Shown one piece after another: positions 35,126 to 45,149 of a stretch of 64,000 bases of DNA. The DNA lies in assembly GCA_014642895.1 (NCBI GenBank), contig BMJD01000015.1:17740-81739 (forward strand), given 5' to 3'. The DNA is from Lentibacillus populi (GTDB taxonomy: Bacteria > Bacillota > Bacilli > Bacillales > Amphibacillaceae). Below the pieces are notes generated by a model. The model saw only the letters and a list, made by a program, of their open reading frames with translations, made no database searches and had not been told where the DNA came from. Each line of letters opens with the position of its first letter. The stretch's first letter is position 1. Made by a program: the position numbers and the translations under genes.

Positions 35126-36400
35126 TCACTGCAGCTGTTTTTCTAAAACTACTGGATTCCCTCCTTTAACTACAGTATCAATGTGGTTCATTCCATATTT
35201 GTACGACAGCATTAAATAGTTTGGCACGTTAAAAATGGCGATATCTGCTTTTTTACCTGCCTCCAGACTTCCTACACTATCAGGACAACCAATTGCATGA
35301 GCGGCATTAATGGTCGTTGCTGTAAGAACTTCCTCAGGTGTCATGCCCATTTTCAAACAGCCCAAATTCATAATAAATTGCAGCGATAACGTTGGTGATG
35401 AACCAGGGTTTGCGTCTGTCGATAATGCAACAGGGACGCCGTTATCTATCATTTTTCTTGCCTGCGCAAACTCTGCCATTAGAAAAAATGCTGTACCTGG
35501 TAGCAGGACGCCTATCACGCCACGTTCTGCCATCTGTTTAATTCCTTCATCAGATGCCTTTAGCAAATGATCAGCTGAAATCGCCCCAACTTCTGTTGCT
35601 AATTCAGCACCTCCATAAGGCTCAATTTCATCAGCATGTATTTTAGGTATCAGACCGTGTGCCTTACCGGCATTTAATATTCTGCGTGATTGTTCCGGTG
35701 TAAACACACCACGCTCACAAAACACATCATTAAATGTTGCAAGCCCTTTTCTCGCAACTTCTGGAATCATTTCATTTACAACTCGGTCAACAAAAGTATC
35801 CGGAGTATCTCTCTCATCAACTGGAACTGCATGGGCACCCATAAAAGTAGAAACGATATCAACTGGATGATCTTCATTTAGCTTTTTTGCAACCTCCAGC
35901 TGTTTTAACTCATGCTCCAATGACAGGCCATAACCGCTTTTTGCTTCTACCGTTGTGACACCATATTCTAAAAAGGTGTCTAAACGCTGCTTCGATTCTT
36001 CATACAACTGATCAAAGCTGGCTTGCTTTGTTGCTTTTGTTGTCGCATGAATACCGCCCCCGGCATTCATAATTTCCATGTACGACTTGCCTTTAAGGCG
36101 CATGGCATATTCGCTTTCTCTGGTTCCTGCATGAACAAGGTGTGTATGTGGGTCAATAAGACCTGGTGTTACAATTTTATTAGTTGCATCAATATGTTCA
36201 GCTTCTGCGATTAATTCTTGATAATCTTGCACAATAGCCTCATGTTTCGCTGCTGCTAAAATTTTCCCATCTTTTGCAAGCAGACTTCCATTTTCAATGA
36301 CATTCAGTTGACTCATATCGTCTTTTTTCGCCGGTTTATCTGAATGGCCTTTCATCGTAATTAATTGTGCAGCATTTTTTACAAATACCAGTTGTGACAT
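35126..36400 (-). CDS. hutI: imidazolonepropionase
   Basis: 424 residues, amidohydrolase superfamily. Metal-site motifs PGLIDPHTHLVHAGTR near the N-terminus, IHADEIEPYGGA in the middle, STDANPGSSP near 330. Converts 4-imidazolone-5-propanoate to N-formimino-L-glutamate, third step of histidine breakdown. AAGGAGAG nine bases before ATG. Six bases downstream of hutU. Confidence 0.97.
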   Translation of the reverse strand: MSQLVFVKNAAQLITMKGHSDKPAKKDDMSQLNVIENGSLLAKDGKILAAAKHEAIVQDYQELIAEAEHIDATNKIVTPGLIDPHTHLVHAGTRESEYAMRLKGKSYMEIMNAGGGIHATTKATKQASFDQLYEESKQRLDTFLEYGVTTVEAKSGYGLSLEHELKQLEVAKKLNEDHPVDIVSTFMGAHAVPVDERDTPDTFVDRVVNEMIPEVARKGLATFNDVFCERGVFTPEQSRRILNAGKAHGLIPKIHADEIEPYGGAELATEVGAISADHLLKASDEGIKQMAERGVIGVLLPGTAFFLMAEFAQARKMIDNGVPVALSTDANPGSSPTLSLQFIMNLGCLKMGMTPEEVLTATTINAAHAIGCPDSVGSLEAGKKADIAIFNVPNYLMLSYKYGMNHIDTVVKGGNPVVLEKQLQ

Positions 36401-36406
36401 TTCATC

Positions 36407-38080
36407 TTACTCTCCTTTATTACGTAACATTGGGATATGAACCCCTTTTTCACGTGCTGTTTTTTCCGCAAGTTCGTATCCTGCATCAACGTGCCTTGCT
36501 ACACCCATTCCGGGATCCGTTGTGAGAACTCTTTCCAAACGTTCCTCCGCTTCCTTTGTTCCATCCGCAACAATTACCATCCCAGCATGAAGGGAATATC
36601 CCATTCCGACACCACCGCCATGATGGACACTAACCCAGCTGGCACCGCCAACACTATTAATAAGAGCATTTAATATTGGCCAATCAGCAACAGCATCACT
36701 ACCGTCCTTCATTGCTTCTGTCTCCCGATTCGGGGATGCAACAGAACCAGAGTCCAAATGGTCCCGGCCAATTACAATTGGTGCTTTTAATTCTCCGCTC
36801 GCTACCATATCGTTAATAATTTTGCCGAAACGGGCACGCTCCCCATATCCAAGCCAGCAAATTCTGGATGGTAAGCCTTGAAAACTGACTTTTTCACGTG
36901 CCATACGGATCCATTTACAAAGAGACTCGTTGTAGCTAAATTCTCTTAATATCGCTTCATCCGTTTTATAGATGTCTTCCGGATCACCCGATAGTGCTAC
37001 CCAACGAAATGGGCCTTTCCCTTCACAAAACTGTGGTCGGATATATGCAGGTACAAAGCCTGGGAAATCAAATGCATTTTCGACACCTTCATCTTTCGCA
37101 ACCTGACGTATGTTGTTGCCATAATCAAATGTCACCGCATTCTTCTGTTGCATTTTAAGCATAGCTCTTACATGGCGGGCTATACTCTGCTTTGATAATT
37201 TTAGGTATTTATCCGGATCGTTTTTCCGCAAATCTTCCGCTTCTTCTAATGTCATACCTGTTGGCACATAACCATTAAGCGGATCATGCGATGATGTCTG
37301 ATCGGTTAATACATCTGGAATAAATCCTTTATCAATCATTTTCGGAAGTAAGTCGGCAGCATTTCCTAATAATCCAATAGAAAGTGCTTCACCCCGTTCA
37401 CGTGCTTCTTCTGCCAGTTTAATAGCTTCATCTAAGTTGTCAGTATACGTATCCAGGTATTTTGTTTCCAGCCGGCGGTTAATTCGATGCTGATCTGCTT
37501 CAATCGCAATACAAACGCCTTCATTCAAGGTAACTGCTAATGGCTGCGCTCCACCCATACCACCAAGTCCGGCAGTTACCGTAATGGTGCCTTGCAAACT
37601 ACCGTCAAAATGCTGTCGTGCACATTCCGCAAATGTTTCGTATGTTCCTTGCAATATCCCTTGACTTCCAATGTAAATCCAGCTCCCAGCCGTCATCTGT
37701 CCGTACATCATTAAACCTTTCTTATCCAATTCATTAAAATGTTCCCAATTTGCCCATGCAGGTACGAGGTTGGAATTAGCAATCAAAACCTTTGGCGCAT
37801 CTTTATGAGTACGAAAGACGGCAACCGGTTTTCCTGATTGAACTAATAGTGTTTCATTATCTTCAAGTACTTTTAACTCTCTAACAATCGCATCGTAACA
37901 ACCCCAATTTCTGGCGGCTTTTCCAATTCCGCCATACACCACTAATTCATCAGGATTTTCTGCAACGTCTGCATGAAGATTATTATTCAGCATACGTAAA
38001 GCTGCTTCCTGCAACCACCCTTTTGTATGAAGCTCAGTTCCGCGATATTGTTTAACCTTGTTTTTTTCTTTTATAGTCAT
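36407..38080 (-). CDS. hutU: urocanate hydratase
   Basis: 557 residues, full length. NAD-binding and active-site segments are present: [40 protein letters not shown], and [18 protein letters not shown] near the C-terminus; the last is the urocanase family signature region. Converts urocanate to imidazolonepropionate. GGGAG before the ATG. Central gene of the hut operon. Confidence 0.98.
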   Translation of the reverse strand: MTIKEKNKVKQYRGTELHTKGWLQEAALRMLNNNLHADVAENPDELVVYGGIGKAARNWGCYDAIVRELKVLEDNETLLVQSGKPVAVFRTHKDAPKVLIANSNLVPAWANWEHFNELDKKGLMMYGQMTAGSWIYIGSQGILQGTYETFAECARQHFDGSLQGTITVTAGLGGMGGAQPLAVTLNEGVCIAIEADQHRINRRLETKYLDTYTDNLDEAIKLAEEARERGEALSIGLLGNAADLLPKMIDKGFIPDVLTDQTSSHDPLNGYVPTGMTLEEAEDLRKNDPDKYLKLSKQSIARHVRAMLKMQQKNAVTFDYGNNIRQVAKDEGVENAFDFPGFVPAYIRPQFCEGKGPFRWVALSGDPEDIYKTDEAILREFSYNESLCKWIRMAREKVSFQGLPSRICWLGYGERARFGKIINDMVASGELKAPIVIGRDHLDSGSVASPNRETEAMKDGSDAVADWPILNALINSVGGASWVSVHHGGGVGMGYSLHAGMVIVADGTKEAEERLERVLTTDPGMGVARHVDAGYELAEKTAREKGVHIPMLRNKGE

Positions 38081-38104
38081 CCAAACATCTCCCTTTCTTA
38101 GTCG

Positions 38105-39070
38105 TTATATCATTGCCAGCTTTTCCTTAAGACTAAAACTTTTCATAGTTTCCGCTACCAAATAAGCAGCAAGACGTACTGTCTTATCATTCTCATCTAC
38201 ATTCGGATTAACCTCAGATATATCAAAACTGATGGTATTTTTTTTTGCTGCAATGTACTTTAATAAACGCTTTACAATCTTCGGGTCTAATCCTAGTGGT
38301 GATGGAGCACTTACACCTGGTGCTGCTGAAGATATGATGGAATCAGTACATAAGGTCATGATAATGGAATCATATTTTTTTATGAATTCATCGATTTTCT
38401 CGTACGTATTTTGAATGTTATTCAGATTGATATCTTCTTCAAGGACGTATTGACAGCCAAAATCCTTCGCAGCTTGAAACAGTGATCTGGTGTTGCCAAA
38501 TTCTTGAATACCCAGGCACAAATACCCTGCCTTAACATCTTGCTCTAATATTTGTCTGAACATTGTTCCCGATGAGGGCAATTTATCACTCCGTAAATCG
38601 AAATGTGCATCAATATTCACAATACCTATTGTTTTATCAGCTGAAAAATATTCCCTCACCCCCAAATAATGCCCGTAAAATGTTTCATGCCCTCCACCTA
38701 GAATGATTGGTGTTTTATGATGGAGCAATAGACTATAAACCTTTTTACCGAGTTCCTCCTGAGCCTTTTCCAATTGGTCGTCTTCACAAATAACGTTTCC
38801 ATAATCAATTGTTTCCATATTTCGGTTGAGATTGTACGGTAACTTTGCCAGATGTTTTCTTATCTCATCCGGTGCTAAGCTTGCCCCAGCCCTTCCTTTA
38901 TTTCTTCTTACACCTTCATCACTTGCAAAACCTATAAATCCGAACGCGGATTCACTTTGTTTTAACTTATCAATATTTTGGAGTTTAATCACTTGGTGAA
39001 AACGATAATCGGACGCATTATCACTATCAATTCTTCCACTCCAAAGATCTCCGTTTGCTAATCTATAAAT
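38105..39070 (-). CDS. hutG: formimidoylglutamase, apparent ATT start codon
   Basis: Ureohydrolase (arginase) fold: manganese motifs LGGGHETFYGH, NIDAHFDLR, and a third Asp site that reads LCTDSII (usually MDxD-type, with the first Asp changed to Cys-Thr). Hydrolyses formiminoglutamate to glutamate and formamide. The first conventional start is GTG 38992, but the frame continues 26 codons upstream as YRLANGDLWSGRIDSD... FRFHQV-like sequence, matching the conserved HutG N-terminus (Staphylococcus form MYKQGEPNLWTGRLDSE). No ATG, GTG or TTG exists there; the codon at the Met position is ATT, six bases after GAGGGTGA. The start is therefore ATT, a mutated ATG, or a sequence error. 321 residues from ATT. 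Confidence 0.88.
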   Translation of the reverse strand: MYRLANGDLWSGRIDSDNASDYRFHQVIKLQNIDKLKQSESAFGFIGFASDEGVRRNKGRAGASLAPDEIRKHLAKLPYNLNRNMETIDYGNVICEDDQLEKAQEELGKKVYSLLLHHKTPIILGGGHETFYGHYLGVREYFSADKTIGIVNIDAHFDLRSDKLPSSGTMFRQILEQDVKAGYLCLGIQEFGNTRSLFQAAKDFGCQYVLEEDINLNNIQNTYEKIDEFIKKYDSIIMTLCTDSIISSAAPGVSAPSPLGLDPKIVKRLLKYIAAKKNTISFDISEVNPNVDENDKTVRLAAYLVAETMKSFSLKEKLAMI

Positions 39071-39125
39071 AGTTAATCACCCTCGCCCACCGTAAATTCA
39101 GAATTTATTCTCTTTATTTAAAATT

Positions 39126-39143
39126 ATAGTTAGTCTATACTAT
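39126..39143. promoter_or_regulatory. LysR-type operator candidate 1
   Basis: ATAGT-N8-ACTAT, a perfect dyad containing the T-N11-A LysR pattern, midway between hutG and the lysR-type gene. Confidence 0.5.
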
Positions 39144-39172
39144 AAATACAAATACATATTTATTATATTTCG

Positions 39173-39187
39173 ATAGTTTTTGACTAT
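39173..39187. promoter_or_regulatory. LysR-type operator candidate 2
   Basis: ATAGT-N5-ACTAT, ending 12 bases before the lysR ATG and next to its AGGAGG. The repeat of the same half-sites suggests autoregulation. Confidence 0.4.
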
Positions 39188-39199
39188 AGGAGGAAAAGT

Positions 39200-40105
39200 A
39201 TGGATATAAAACAATTGCAATATTTTGTTGCTATCGTGGATCAGTCAACCTTTACGAAGGCTGCTAATACACTTCATATTTCACAGCCCTCATTAAGTGC
39301 TGCAATCAAAAAGCTGGAAATGGAAGCTGGCTTTCCTTTGTTTGATAGGGCTTCCAGAAATATAGGAATTACAAAAGAGGGAAAAATATTATATCAGGAA
39401 GCAAAGAAACTACTGAGACATTATGAAACTGTATCCGATGAAATGCTTCGCTTAAGAGAAGAAGGCCCGCTGGAACTGTCAATCGGGCTTATTGAATCCT
39501 CCATGTTTTTTGTACCAAAAATCTTAACTGTTTTTAAACGAGAATTTTCAAATGTTCGTATTAGTTTACTTGAAACATTAAGTCTGAGTGATGTGGAAAA
39601 GGCATTGAATAATTTCAATATTCACTTAGCCATTACAAACCAATATATTCAAAATGAGGATATCGAAACAATACCAATTTATAAGGAAAATTTAGTTGCA
39701 CTTCTTCCTCTTGGTCATTACTTAGAAAACAAGGATTATCTGCAAATAAAAGATTTGGAAGGAGAAGTTTTTATCGTCAGCAAGGAGGGTTTCCAAACAA
39801 GAAAAGACATTTTGAATGCGTTCAAGAAATCTGGTATTAATCCGAATATTCAATTTGAGATTGAACGATTTGAAACGGGTTGCAGTTTAGTGGAAAATAA
39901 TTTGGGAATCACCATCGTTCCGGAAAATTATGTTCGATATGCTAAAAAACATGAATGTAGTATTAAACCAATTGACAATTCTAATATCTCAAGAACGGTT
40001 TATATTGCATATGATAAAAACCGATATCTATCACCATTAGTTATGCGTTTTATATTATTAATCAGGAGTTTTTTTGAAAATGAGATTAATCGGGAAAAAC
40101 TTTAA
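39200..40105 (+). CDS. LysR-family transcriptional regulator of the hut operon
   Basis: 301 residues. N-terminal winged helix (MDIKQLQYFVAIVDQSTFTK; ISQPSLSAAIKKLE), linker helix, then a periplasmic-binding-like effector domain (LSIGLIESSMFFVPKILTVFKREF). TATAGGAGGAAAAG precedes the ATG. It is divergent from hutG. In B. subtilis hut is controlled by the antiterminator HutP; here a LysR regulator appears to take that role. The effector may be urocanate or histidine (inference). Confidence 0.88.
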   Translation: MDIKQLQYFVAIVDQSTFTKAANTLHISQPSLSAAIKKLEMEAGFPLFDRASRNIGITKEGKILYQEAKKLLRHYETVSDEMLRLREEGPLELSIGLIESSMFFVPKILTVFKREFSNVRISLLETLSLSDVEKALNNFNIHLAITNQYIQNEDIETIPIYKENLVALLPLGHYLENKDYLQIKDLEGEVFIVSKEGFQTRKDILNAFKKSGINPNIQFEIERFETGCSLVENNLGITIVPENYVRYAKKHECSIKPIDNSNISRTVYIAYDKNRYLSPLVMRFILLIRSFFENEINREKL

Positions 40106-40194
40106 CAGATTTTTGAAAGCTTTTTAAAGATACCATTTGTGTTTAGCTATTTTCAGAGTTTGTTTCGAGTAAACTAAAATTAAAAAACAAATGA

Positions 40195-40231
40195 TAAAAG
40201 CCCGCCACCAAAATCTCCCGGCAACAGGCTT
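40195..40231 (-). terminator. terminator of the PTS/lactonase operon
   Basis: Minus strand: AAGCCTG, a loop with GCCGGGAG, then CGGGCTTTTATC. The GC stem followed by a T-run lies just after the SIS gene stop. Confidence 0.55.
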
Positions 40232-40238
40232 CCGTTCA

Positions 40239-40967
40239 TTACAGCTTAATCCGCTCCCTATACCTATCAATCAACCGCTGATTATGCTCATCTGCTCCCT
40301 CAATGTTTCCACTTAAAAATACTGGTGGTGTAAAGCCATTTTCAGCCATCAATTTAATCGATTCCGCAAAAATGGCATTTAGGATTGCTGCGCCTATTAC
40401 CGTGGAGCTTGGTGAAAAGTTTACATCCACCTTGTCATGTGATAAAAGTGCATCGCCGACTGGTGCATGATTGTTAATAACCAGGTCCACAGCGTCATAT
40501 AAATGGTCACCACTGCTATGGCGTGAGGCTTGGCTTGATGAATAGGCAATCGATGTAATCCCAATCACATAAGCACCTTGCTTTTTGGCCATACGTGCAA
40601 CATCTACTGGAACAGGGTTTCTTCCTGATGTCGAAATAACAATCATGACATCCCCTTCTCGAATATCCTGTTCTTCCATAAATAGCTTAGCATAATCATT
40701 TTTTCGTTCGAATGAAGAGGAACGCACTGCACCTTCGTGAAGCATTAACGGTTCATGCAAGATAGGGTGAATTGGTACAAGACCACCTGCACGATAGTAA
40801 ACTTCTTCCGTTAAAATATGGGAATGACCGCATCCAAACAGATGGATCACGCCACCAGCTTGAATGGCGTCTGCAACCTTTTGTGCTGCTTTATACATAG
40901 CATCATGTTCGTCTTTTTCAACAACCGCTAATAAATCCGTAATTTTGCTGAAGTAATGATCAATCAT
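40239..40967 (-). CDS. SIS-domain sugar isomerase family protein
   Basis: 242 residues, one SIS domain: GVIHLFGCGHSHILTEEVYYRAGG, then VMIVISTSGRNPVPVDVARMAKKQGAYVIGITS. Such proteins isomerise or deaminate sugar phosphates or amino-sugar phosphates. ATGA overlap with the aldolase stop, and GGAGGGG before the ATG. Last gene of the eight-gene PTS operon; it may interconvert the phosphorylated intermediate. Confidence 0.85.
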   Translation of the reverse strand: MIDHYFSKITDLLAVVEKDEHDAMYKAAQKVADAIQAGGVIHLFGCGHSHILTEEVYYRAGGLVPIHPILHEPLMLHEGAVRSSSFERKNDYAKLFMEEQDIREGDVMIVISTSGRNPVPVDVARMAKKQGAYVIGITSIAYSSSQASRHSSGDHLYDAVDLVINNHAPVGDALLSHDKVDVNFSPSSTVIGAAILNAIFAESIKLMAENGFTPPVFLSGNIEGADEHNQRLIDRYRERIKL

Positions 40968-41683
40968 GATAACCCCTCCACTATTCTGATAATTTCCCTT
41001 ACTTTAGCTGGGATTGTCTCCCCTGTTTCTTTGTCAATGGTTGAACCGAATATATGCGGCATAAAGAATTCAATGTTAATATCCTTTACACCCTCGATGA
41101 TAGCTTTCATATTACCTGCATCGATTCCACCAGCAGGCTCAACACCACGAATCCCTTTTTTCGCTGCTAGTTTCGTTAAATAAATGAGTTCATCTATATG
41201 CTGTGTTCCTTTTACAGGCATCATCTTAATACTTTCTATTCCTAGACTTACTGCAATATCAATGAACTCATCGACTTGTAATACGTTACCTGAATTGGCT
41301 AAACGAACTTTTCCAACCTCGCCAGTTGGTTGAACAAGTGCATTTACCAATTGCTTTGAGTTATTTTTTCCATCTAAAAAACCTTTTGCATAGGCAGCTG
41401 TTTCAAATGGTTGGTTTAAATGCCCGGGCAGCGAAGCTGATGCAATATCCAATACTTTCTTCCAATTAGCTGTATTCCCTCCGCCACCAAGACCAATGCT
41501 TACCACTTTCGCAACCGATTTAAGCTCTTTTACCTTTTTTGCTGCTTCAGCAACCGAATTAAACTTATCAGAAACAATTCCTGGCACTACATATCCAGAT
41601 CCAGCTTCCATAATGTCCGCTGCATTTGCAGCATCGCTTGCCAAAAAATTAAATAAAAATTTATCAAAAAGTTTTTCTTCCAT
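40964..41683 (-). CDS. KDGP aldolase family protein (DgaF-like)
   Basis: About 239 residues from ATG 41683, preceded by GGTGGAG; the frame start at 41707 has no clear ribosome site. Segments VSIGLGGGGNTANWKKVLDIA, PGHLNQPFETAAYAKG and GVEPAGGIDAGNM are typical of the family containing DgaF, the 2-keto-3-deoxy-6-phosphogluconate aldolase of glucosaminate catabolism. It would split a phosphorylated keto-deoxy acid into pyruvate and a triose phosphate. This points to a sugar acid as the end of the pathway. Confidence 0.82.
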   Translation of the reverse strand: MEEKLFDKFLFNFLASDAANAADIMEAGSGYVVPGIVSDKFNSVAEAAKKVKELKSVAKVVSIGLGGGGNTANWKKVLDIASASLPGHLNQPFETAAYAKGFLDGKNNSKQLVNALVQPTGEVGKVRLANSGNVLQVDEFIDIAVSLGIESIKMMPVKGTQHIDELIYLTKLAAKKGIRGVEPAGGIDAGNMKAIIEGVKDINIEFFMPHIFGSTIDKETGETIPAKVREIIRIVEGLS

Positions 41684-41733
41684 CCTATACTCCACCTTTT
41701 CCAACATAGCATCTTTTTTACTGCAAAGGATTC

Positions 41734-42447
41734 TTACATGTTAATAAGCTTGACCATATTCTCTAAGGCAATGTCAACAATGTATTTTCCTTTTTCCTTC
41801 GTAGCGAGTTTTGCATCACCTAACACTGCTGTTTTGGTAAATTCCTCCCACGGTGTAGGCGTAACATCAGCATGCATTGGTATATCCGGTATATCCGTAA
41901 TTGCTTTATCCATCTCAACATATTCAGGCGCTAAATAGAGCATATAAGAGGTTTCAATCTCACAAGCATGAAAATACGTACTATGAGCTGAATCCGTTTC
42001 CCGAACCTCCGCCGCAGCCTGATTCATACCAGGATAAAAGAAATAAAATACACGCATTTCTGGACATGTTTCGTATAAGGCACGGGCCGCTTCTTTTAGC
42101 GCGGTGCCATTTCCCAAATGTCCATTTACCATTGCAAATGTTGCGAATCCTTGTTTATAAAGGCTCTCCCCAATATCGACAAGCATATGAATGAGTGCAT
42201 CATTACTTATATTGATACTACCTGGAAAGTTACGTAAACTCCATACTTGACCATATGGTAATGTTGGTAATTGCAAGCCATTTACACGTTCAGCCAACTT
42301 TGCTGATAATCGCTCCGCTAGTAAATTGTCTGTCCCTAATGGTAAATGGGGTCCGTGTGCTTCCACTGCCCCGATTGGTAAAATAGCTATTTTGGATTGA
42401 TCGATCTTATCCTTTACTTCATACGAATTTTGATATTGAAATTCCAT
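41734..42447 (-). CDS. creatininase-family amidohydrolase
   Basis: 237 residues, metal-site motif ILPIGAVEAHGPHLPLGTDN, then MVNGHLGNGTALKEA and SAHSTYFHACEIETSYML. The family hydrolyses cyclic or linear amides (creatinine, formamides) and phosphorylated amides. In this PTS operon an acyl or cyclic amide of the sugar could be the substrate. Short gap to the phosphotriesterase-family gene upstream. Confidence 0.83.
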   Translation of the reverse strand: MEFQYQNSYEVKDKIDQSKIAILPIGAVEAHGPHLPLGTDNLLAERLSAKLAERVNGLQLPTLPYGQVWSLRNFPGSINISNDALIHMLVDIGESLYKQGFATFAMVNGHLGNGTALKEAARALYETCPEMRVFYFFYPGMNQAAAEVRETDSAHSTYFHACEIETSYMLYLAPEYVEMDKAITDIPDIPMHADVTPTPWEEFTKTAVLGDAKLATKEKGKYIVDIALENMVKLINM

Positions 42448-42482
42448 CTTGCTTCACCATCCAATCCGGTATAAGAAAATAA

Positions 42483-43475
42483 TTATTTTTTAAACGTAAA
42501 GCAACGTGCAGGATTTTGGACGAAAAATTTATCAATTAATTTCCTGCCATCAAATCCATTTCGATCTGCTTCCTCAATAAAACGTGGAACCCATTTTCCA
42601 ATAATATTTTCTAACCCCAACCCATAATCATAGTGCTTGTAATAAGATTTGCGGGCTGTATCACCACTAACCAGGATTTGATCTTCATAGCCTTTTTTAA
42701 CTAGCTCTAATATACATTGAATTCGCGTACTTTCTGGCGCATATTTGATTTTGGAGATGCCATCAAAGGAAAGCAATGCCCCCGTTTGCGCTATCTTTTC
42801 ATGGTAAAAAGGATCCGGATTGCGGTCCATATGACCAAAGCTGATATATTCCAGATTAACCCCTTCACTCTTTAAAAGTTCAACTTGTTCAAGCCCCATT
42901 GTACCGGCTTCCGTATGAGAATGTAACGGTGCCTTCGTTTCATGATGCGCTCTTGCTACTGCGCGTAATGTCTTTTCTTCTAATGGTGTTATTCTGTTGT
43001 AGCCCGTACCAAATTTCACTTGGCCGCCGCGGATATTGGTTCCTTCCAGTCCGTCTTCAATTTCCCGAATGACAAAATCAGCAAGCTCATTGATTGATTT
43101 TGCATCAATCCATTGATAATACGTGTTAAAATCGCCTGTTACTTTTTTAACATGTTCAGGTATGGGCGCATCCCACAAAAAACTTTTATTAAAACCTGCT
43201 GTTCCAATTATCGTAACGCCAGTTTCCTCAGCAATTTCTTTTACCGCCATTACATCACGACCGTAATCAACAGCGGTTGCATCAACAATTGCTTGTCCAC
43301 CAAGGTTTTTGAAATCCTGTACATCAAGCTTGGATTTCTCTTTATCATCAAGCAGCAGATCGTCAGCCTTTTGCTCCACCCAATACGGCGGTCTGCATAC
43401 AATATGTTCATGTGAATACGTGAAGCCCAACTTGGAAGGTTCAATGTCACCATGAAATGTCCGAATAAAACTCAT
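42483..43475 (-). CDS. php: phosphotriesterase-family hydrolase (probable phospho-sugar lactonase)
   Basis: 330 residues. Binuclear metal ligands in order: HEH in FTYSHEHIV, the Lys in GQVKFGTGYNRI, His in HSHTEAG, His in SFGHMDRN, Asp in LVSGDTAR. Characterised bacterial relatives in PTS operons (for example in Mycoplasma and Listeria) hydrolyse gamma-lactones of phosphorylated sugar acids rather than phosphotriesters. AGGAGTG before the ATG. Lies directly after the EIIC gene, consistent with action on a phosphorylated sugar lactone. Confidence 0.83.
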   Translation of the reverse strand: MSFIRTFHGDIEPSKLGFTYSHEHIVCRPPYWVEQKADDLLLDDKEKSKLDVQDFKNLGGQAIVDATAVDYGRDVMAVKEIAEETGVTIIGTAGFNKSFLWDAPIPEHVKKVTGDFNTYYQWIDAKSINELADFVIREIEDGLEGTNIRGGQVKFGTGYNRITPLEEKTLRAVARAHHETKAPLHSHTEAGTMGLEQVELLKSEGVNLEYISFGHMDRNPDPFYHEKIAQTGALLSFDGISKIKYAPESTRIQCILELVKKGYEDQILVSGDTARKSYYKHYDYGLGLENIIGKWVPRFIEEADRNGFDGRKLIDKFFVQNPARCFTFKK

Positions 43476-43550
43476 TTGTTATCACTCCTAATAAAAATAT
43501 CACTTTTTTATTAAATGGGAAAAAGGGGGAATATTTCTTTCCCCACTTAA

Positions 43551-44846
43551 TTAGAAAAATAATTGTGCTAAGAATCGAATGATTGGTCCTAAGATAAACA
43601 TATCGGAATCCGCGGCCCACATTGCCGTGTCTGGTACTGTATCAGGCAGAAGCATTTTAACCATAACGAACTGCCCCCATGCAACAACCGTAGCAGTAAT
43701 GAATCCTCCCATTAATGCTCCTCTTACACCACCGGTCGCATTCCCAAATACACCAGCTGTTGCGGAGTGGAAGAACAAGACAATCATCGTTGGAACGAAG
43801 ACATATCCAACTGTATTTCCTAACACAACGAGCCAGATTAAAGCACCAACAAATGAACCTAAGAAACCTAAAATAACCGCATTTGGTGCATACGGAAAAA
43901 CAATTGGGCCATCCAGTGCCGGTTTTGCACCTGGCACGATCTTTGTTGCAATCCCTTTAAATGCAGGTACCATTTCACCAATAAACATCCGGACCCCTAG
44001 TAAAACGACTGCAATACCGGCAGCGAATGTAAACGATTGAATGATTGCATACACAATAAAGTTCTGATCCCCAGCTGCTGCAACTAATTCTTCTGCGCCT
44101 GGTGTATCTTTAAAGGAGATAATGATTGCACCGACTAAAAACAATAATCCCATCGTTAAAGCCGTAATAACGTTTGAATCCCTCAGAAAGTCCAAGCCCT
44201 TTGGCAGCTTGATTTTTTCGGAATCATTTTCTTTGTTTCCCAGCCATTTACCTGCAAAAGCACTTAACAATGCAACAGACGCCGATGTATGTCCGAGTGC
44301 AACGTTGTCATTCCCGGTAATCTTACGCATAAATGGTTGTGTTAACGCAGGCTGAATTGTCCAATAGATCCCCATGATTACTGCCAGAAAGATGACAAGC
44401 TTACCAAATGACACATCACCCGCTGCCTGAATGGTAACACCTGCAAAAATGGTTGCTGTCCAAAACATCATATGACCAGTTAAATAAATGAATTTTAATT
44501 TGGTAAAACGTGCCAATAATACGTTAATAACAAATCCAAGTGTCATTGCCAATGCAACAGCGCTGCCGTATTTTGCGTTGAACCCTTCCTGTCCCATGAA
44601 ATCTCCAAGCGGTTCCGCTGAAAGATTGAATACTTCTTTCCATAGTGGTTCAAATATTGTTAACGCATCCGTGATGACACCTGAACCTGCACTAATAATT
44701 AAGAATCCAATAACGGCTTTAAACGTTCCGCTAATAACCTGGCTGGCATTTTTCTTCTGTAGCAACAATCCTAAAAGAACGATAAATCCCAGCAAGATGG
44801 CAGCTTGGCCAAAAATATTTGTGGCGATCCAAAAAATTGCATCCAT
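43551..44846 (-). CDS. PTS EIIC component, ascorbate (SgaT/UlaA) type
   Basis: 431 residues, about ten hydrophobic helices. UlaA-family landmarks: TGHMMFWTATIFAG, NDNVALGHTSASVALLSAF, GGVRGALMGGFI. Forms the membrane channel and binds the sugar for phosphorylation by EIIB. The actual substrate is unclear: UlaA homologues occur in many operons lacking ascorbate genes, and no ula catabolic gene is present here. Confidence 0.9.
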   Translation of the reverse strand: MDAIFWIATNIFGQAAILLGFIVLLGLLLQKKNASQVISGTFKAVIGFLIISAGSGVITDALTIFEPLWKEVFNLSAEPLGDFMGQEGFNAKYGSAVALAMTLGFVINVLLARFTKLKFIYLTGHMMFWTATIFAGVTIQAAGDVSFGKLVIFLAVIMGIYWTIQPALTQPFMRKITGNDNVALGHTSASVALLSAFAGKWLGNKENDSEKIKLPKGLDFLRDSNVITALTMGLLFLVGAIIISFKDTPGAEELVAAAGDQNFIVYAIIQSFTFAAGIAVVLLGVRMFIGEMVPAFKGIATKIVPGAKPALDGPIVFPYAPNAVILGFLGSFVGALIWLVVLGNTVGYVFVPTMIVLFFHSATAGVFGNATGGVRGALMGGFITATVVAWGQFVMVKMLLPDTVPDTAMWAADSDMFILGPIIRFLAQLFF

Positions 44847-44873
44847 TCCCGATTCCCTCCCCTAAAACATCTA

Positions 44874-45146
44874 TTAACTTACCATGTTTTCATCGATAGC
44901 TTGGTTGATTTCATCCATATCAAAGTAATTATTAACGATGATTACTTTCGCACTGTGCTGTTGTAAGCTTTCCGCAAGCTCATTACTTGTAATGATATAA
45001 TCCGCTTGCATACTTGAAGCTGTCGAAACATCGGTATGTTCAATATCCGCTTGAATTCCTTTTTCTCCAAGTGCTTGCTCCACATTCATTCGCAAAATTA
45101 AACTCGTTCCTTGTCCTAATCCACAAACTGTCAAAACTTTTATCAT
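44874..45146 (-). CDS. PTS EIIB component, lactose/ascorbate type
   Basis: 90 residues, full length for SgaB-type EIIB. Phosphocysteine in the N-terminal P-loop KVLTVCGLGQGTSL, then the alternating strands and helices of the family. GGAGCG precedes the ATG. Transfers phosphate from EIIA to the incoming sugar. Confidence 0.9.
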   Translation of the reverse strand: MIKVLTVCGLGQGTSLILRMNVEQALGEKGIQADIEHTDVSTASSMQADYIITSNELAESLQQHSAKVIIVNNYFDMDEINQAIDENMVS

Positions 45147-45149
45147 TGT

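Noticed and set aside
43579..44040. 153-codon open frame on the plus strand
   Set aside because: Shadow of the EIIC gene; no ribosome site and low-complexity translation.
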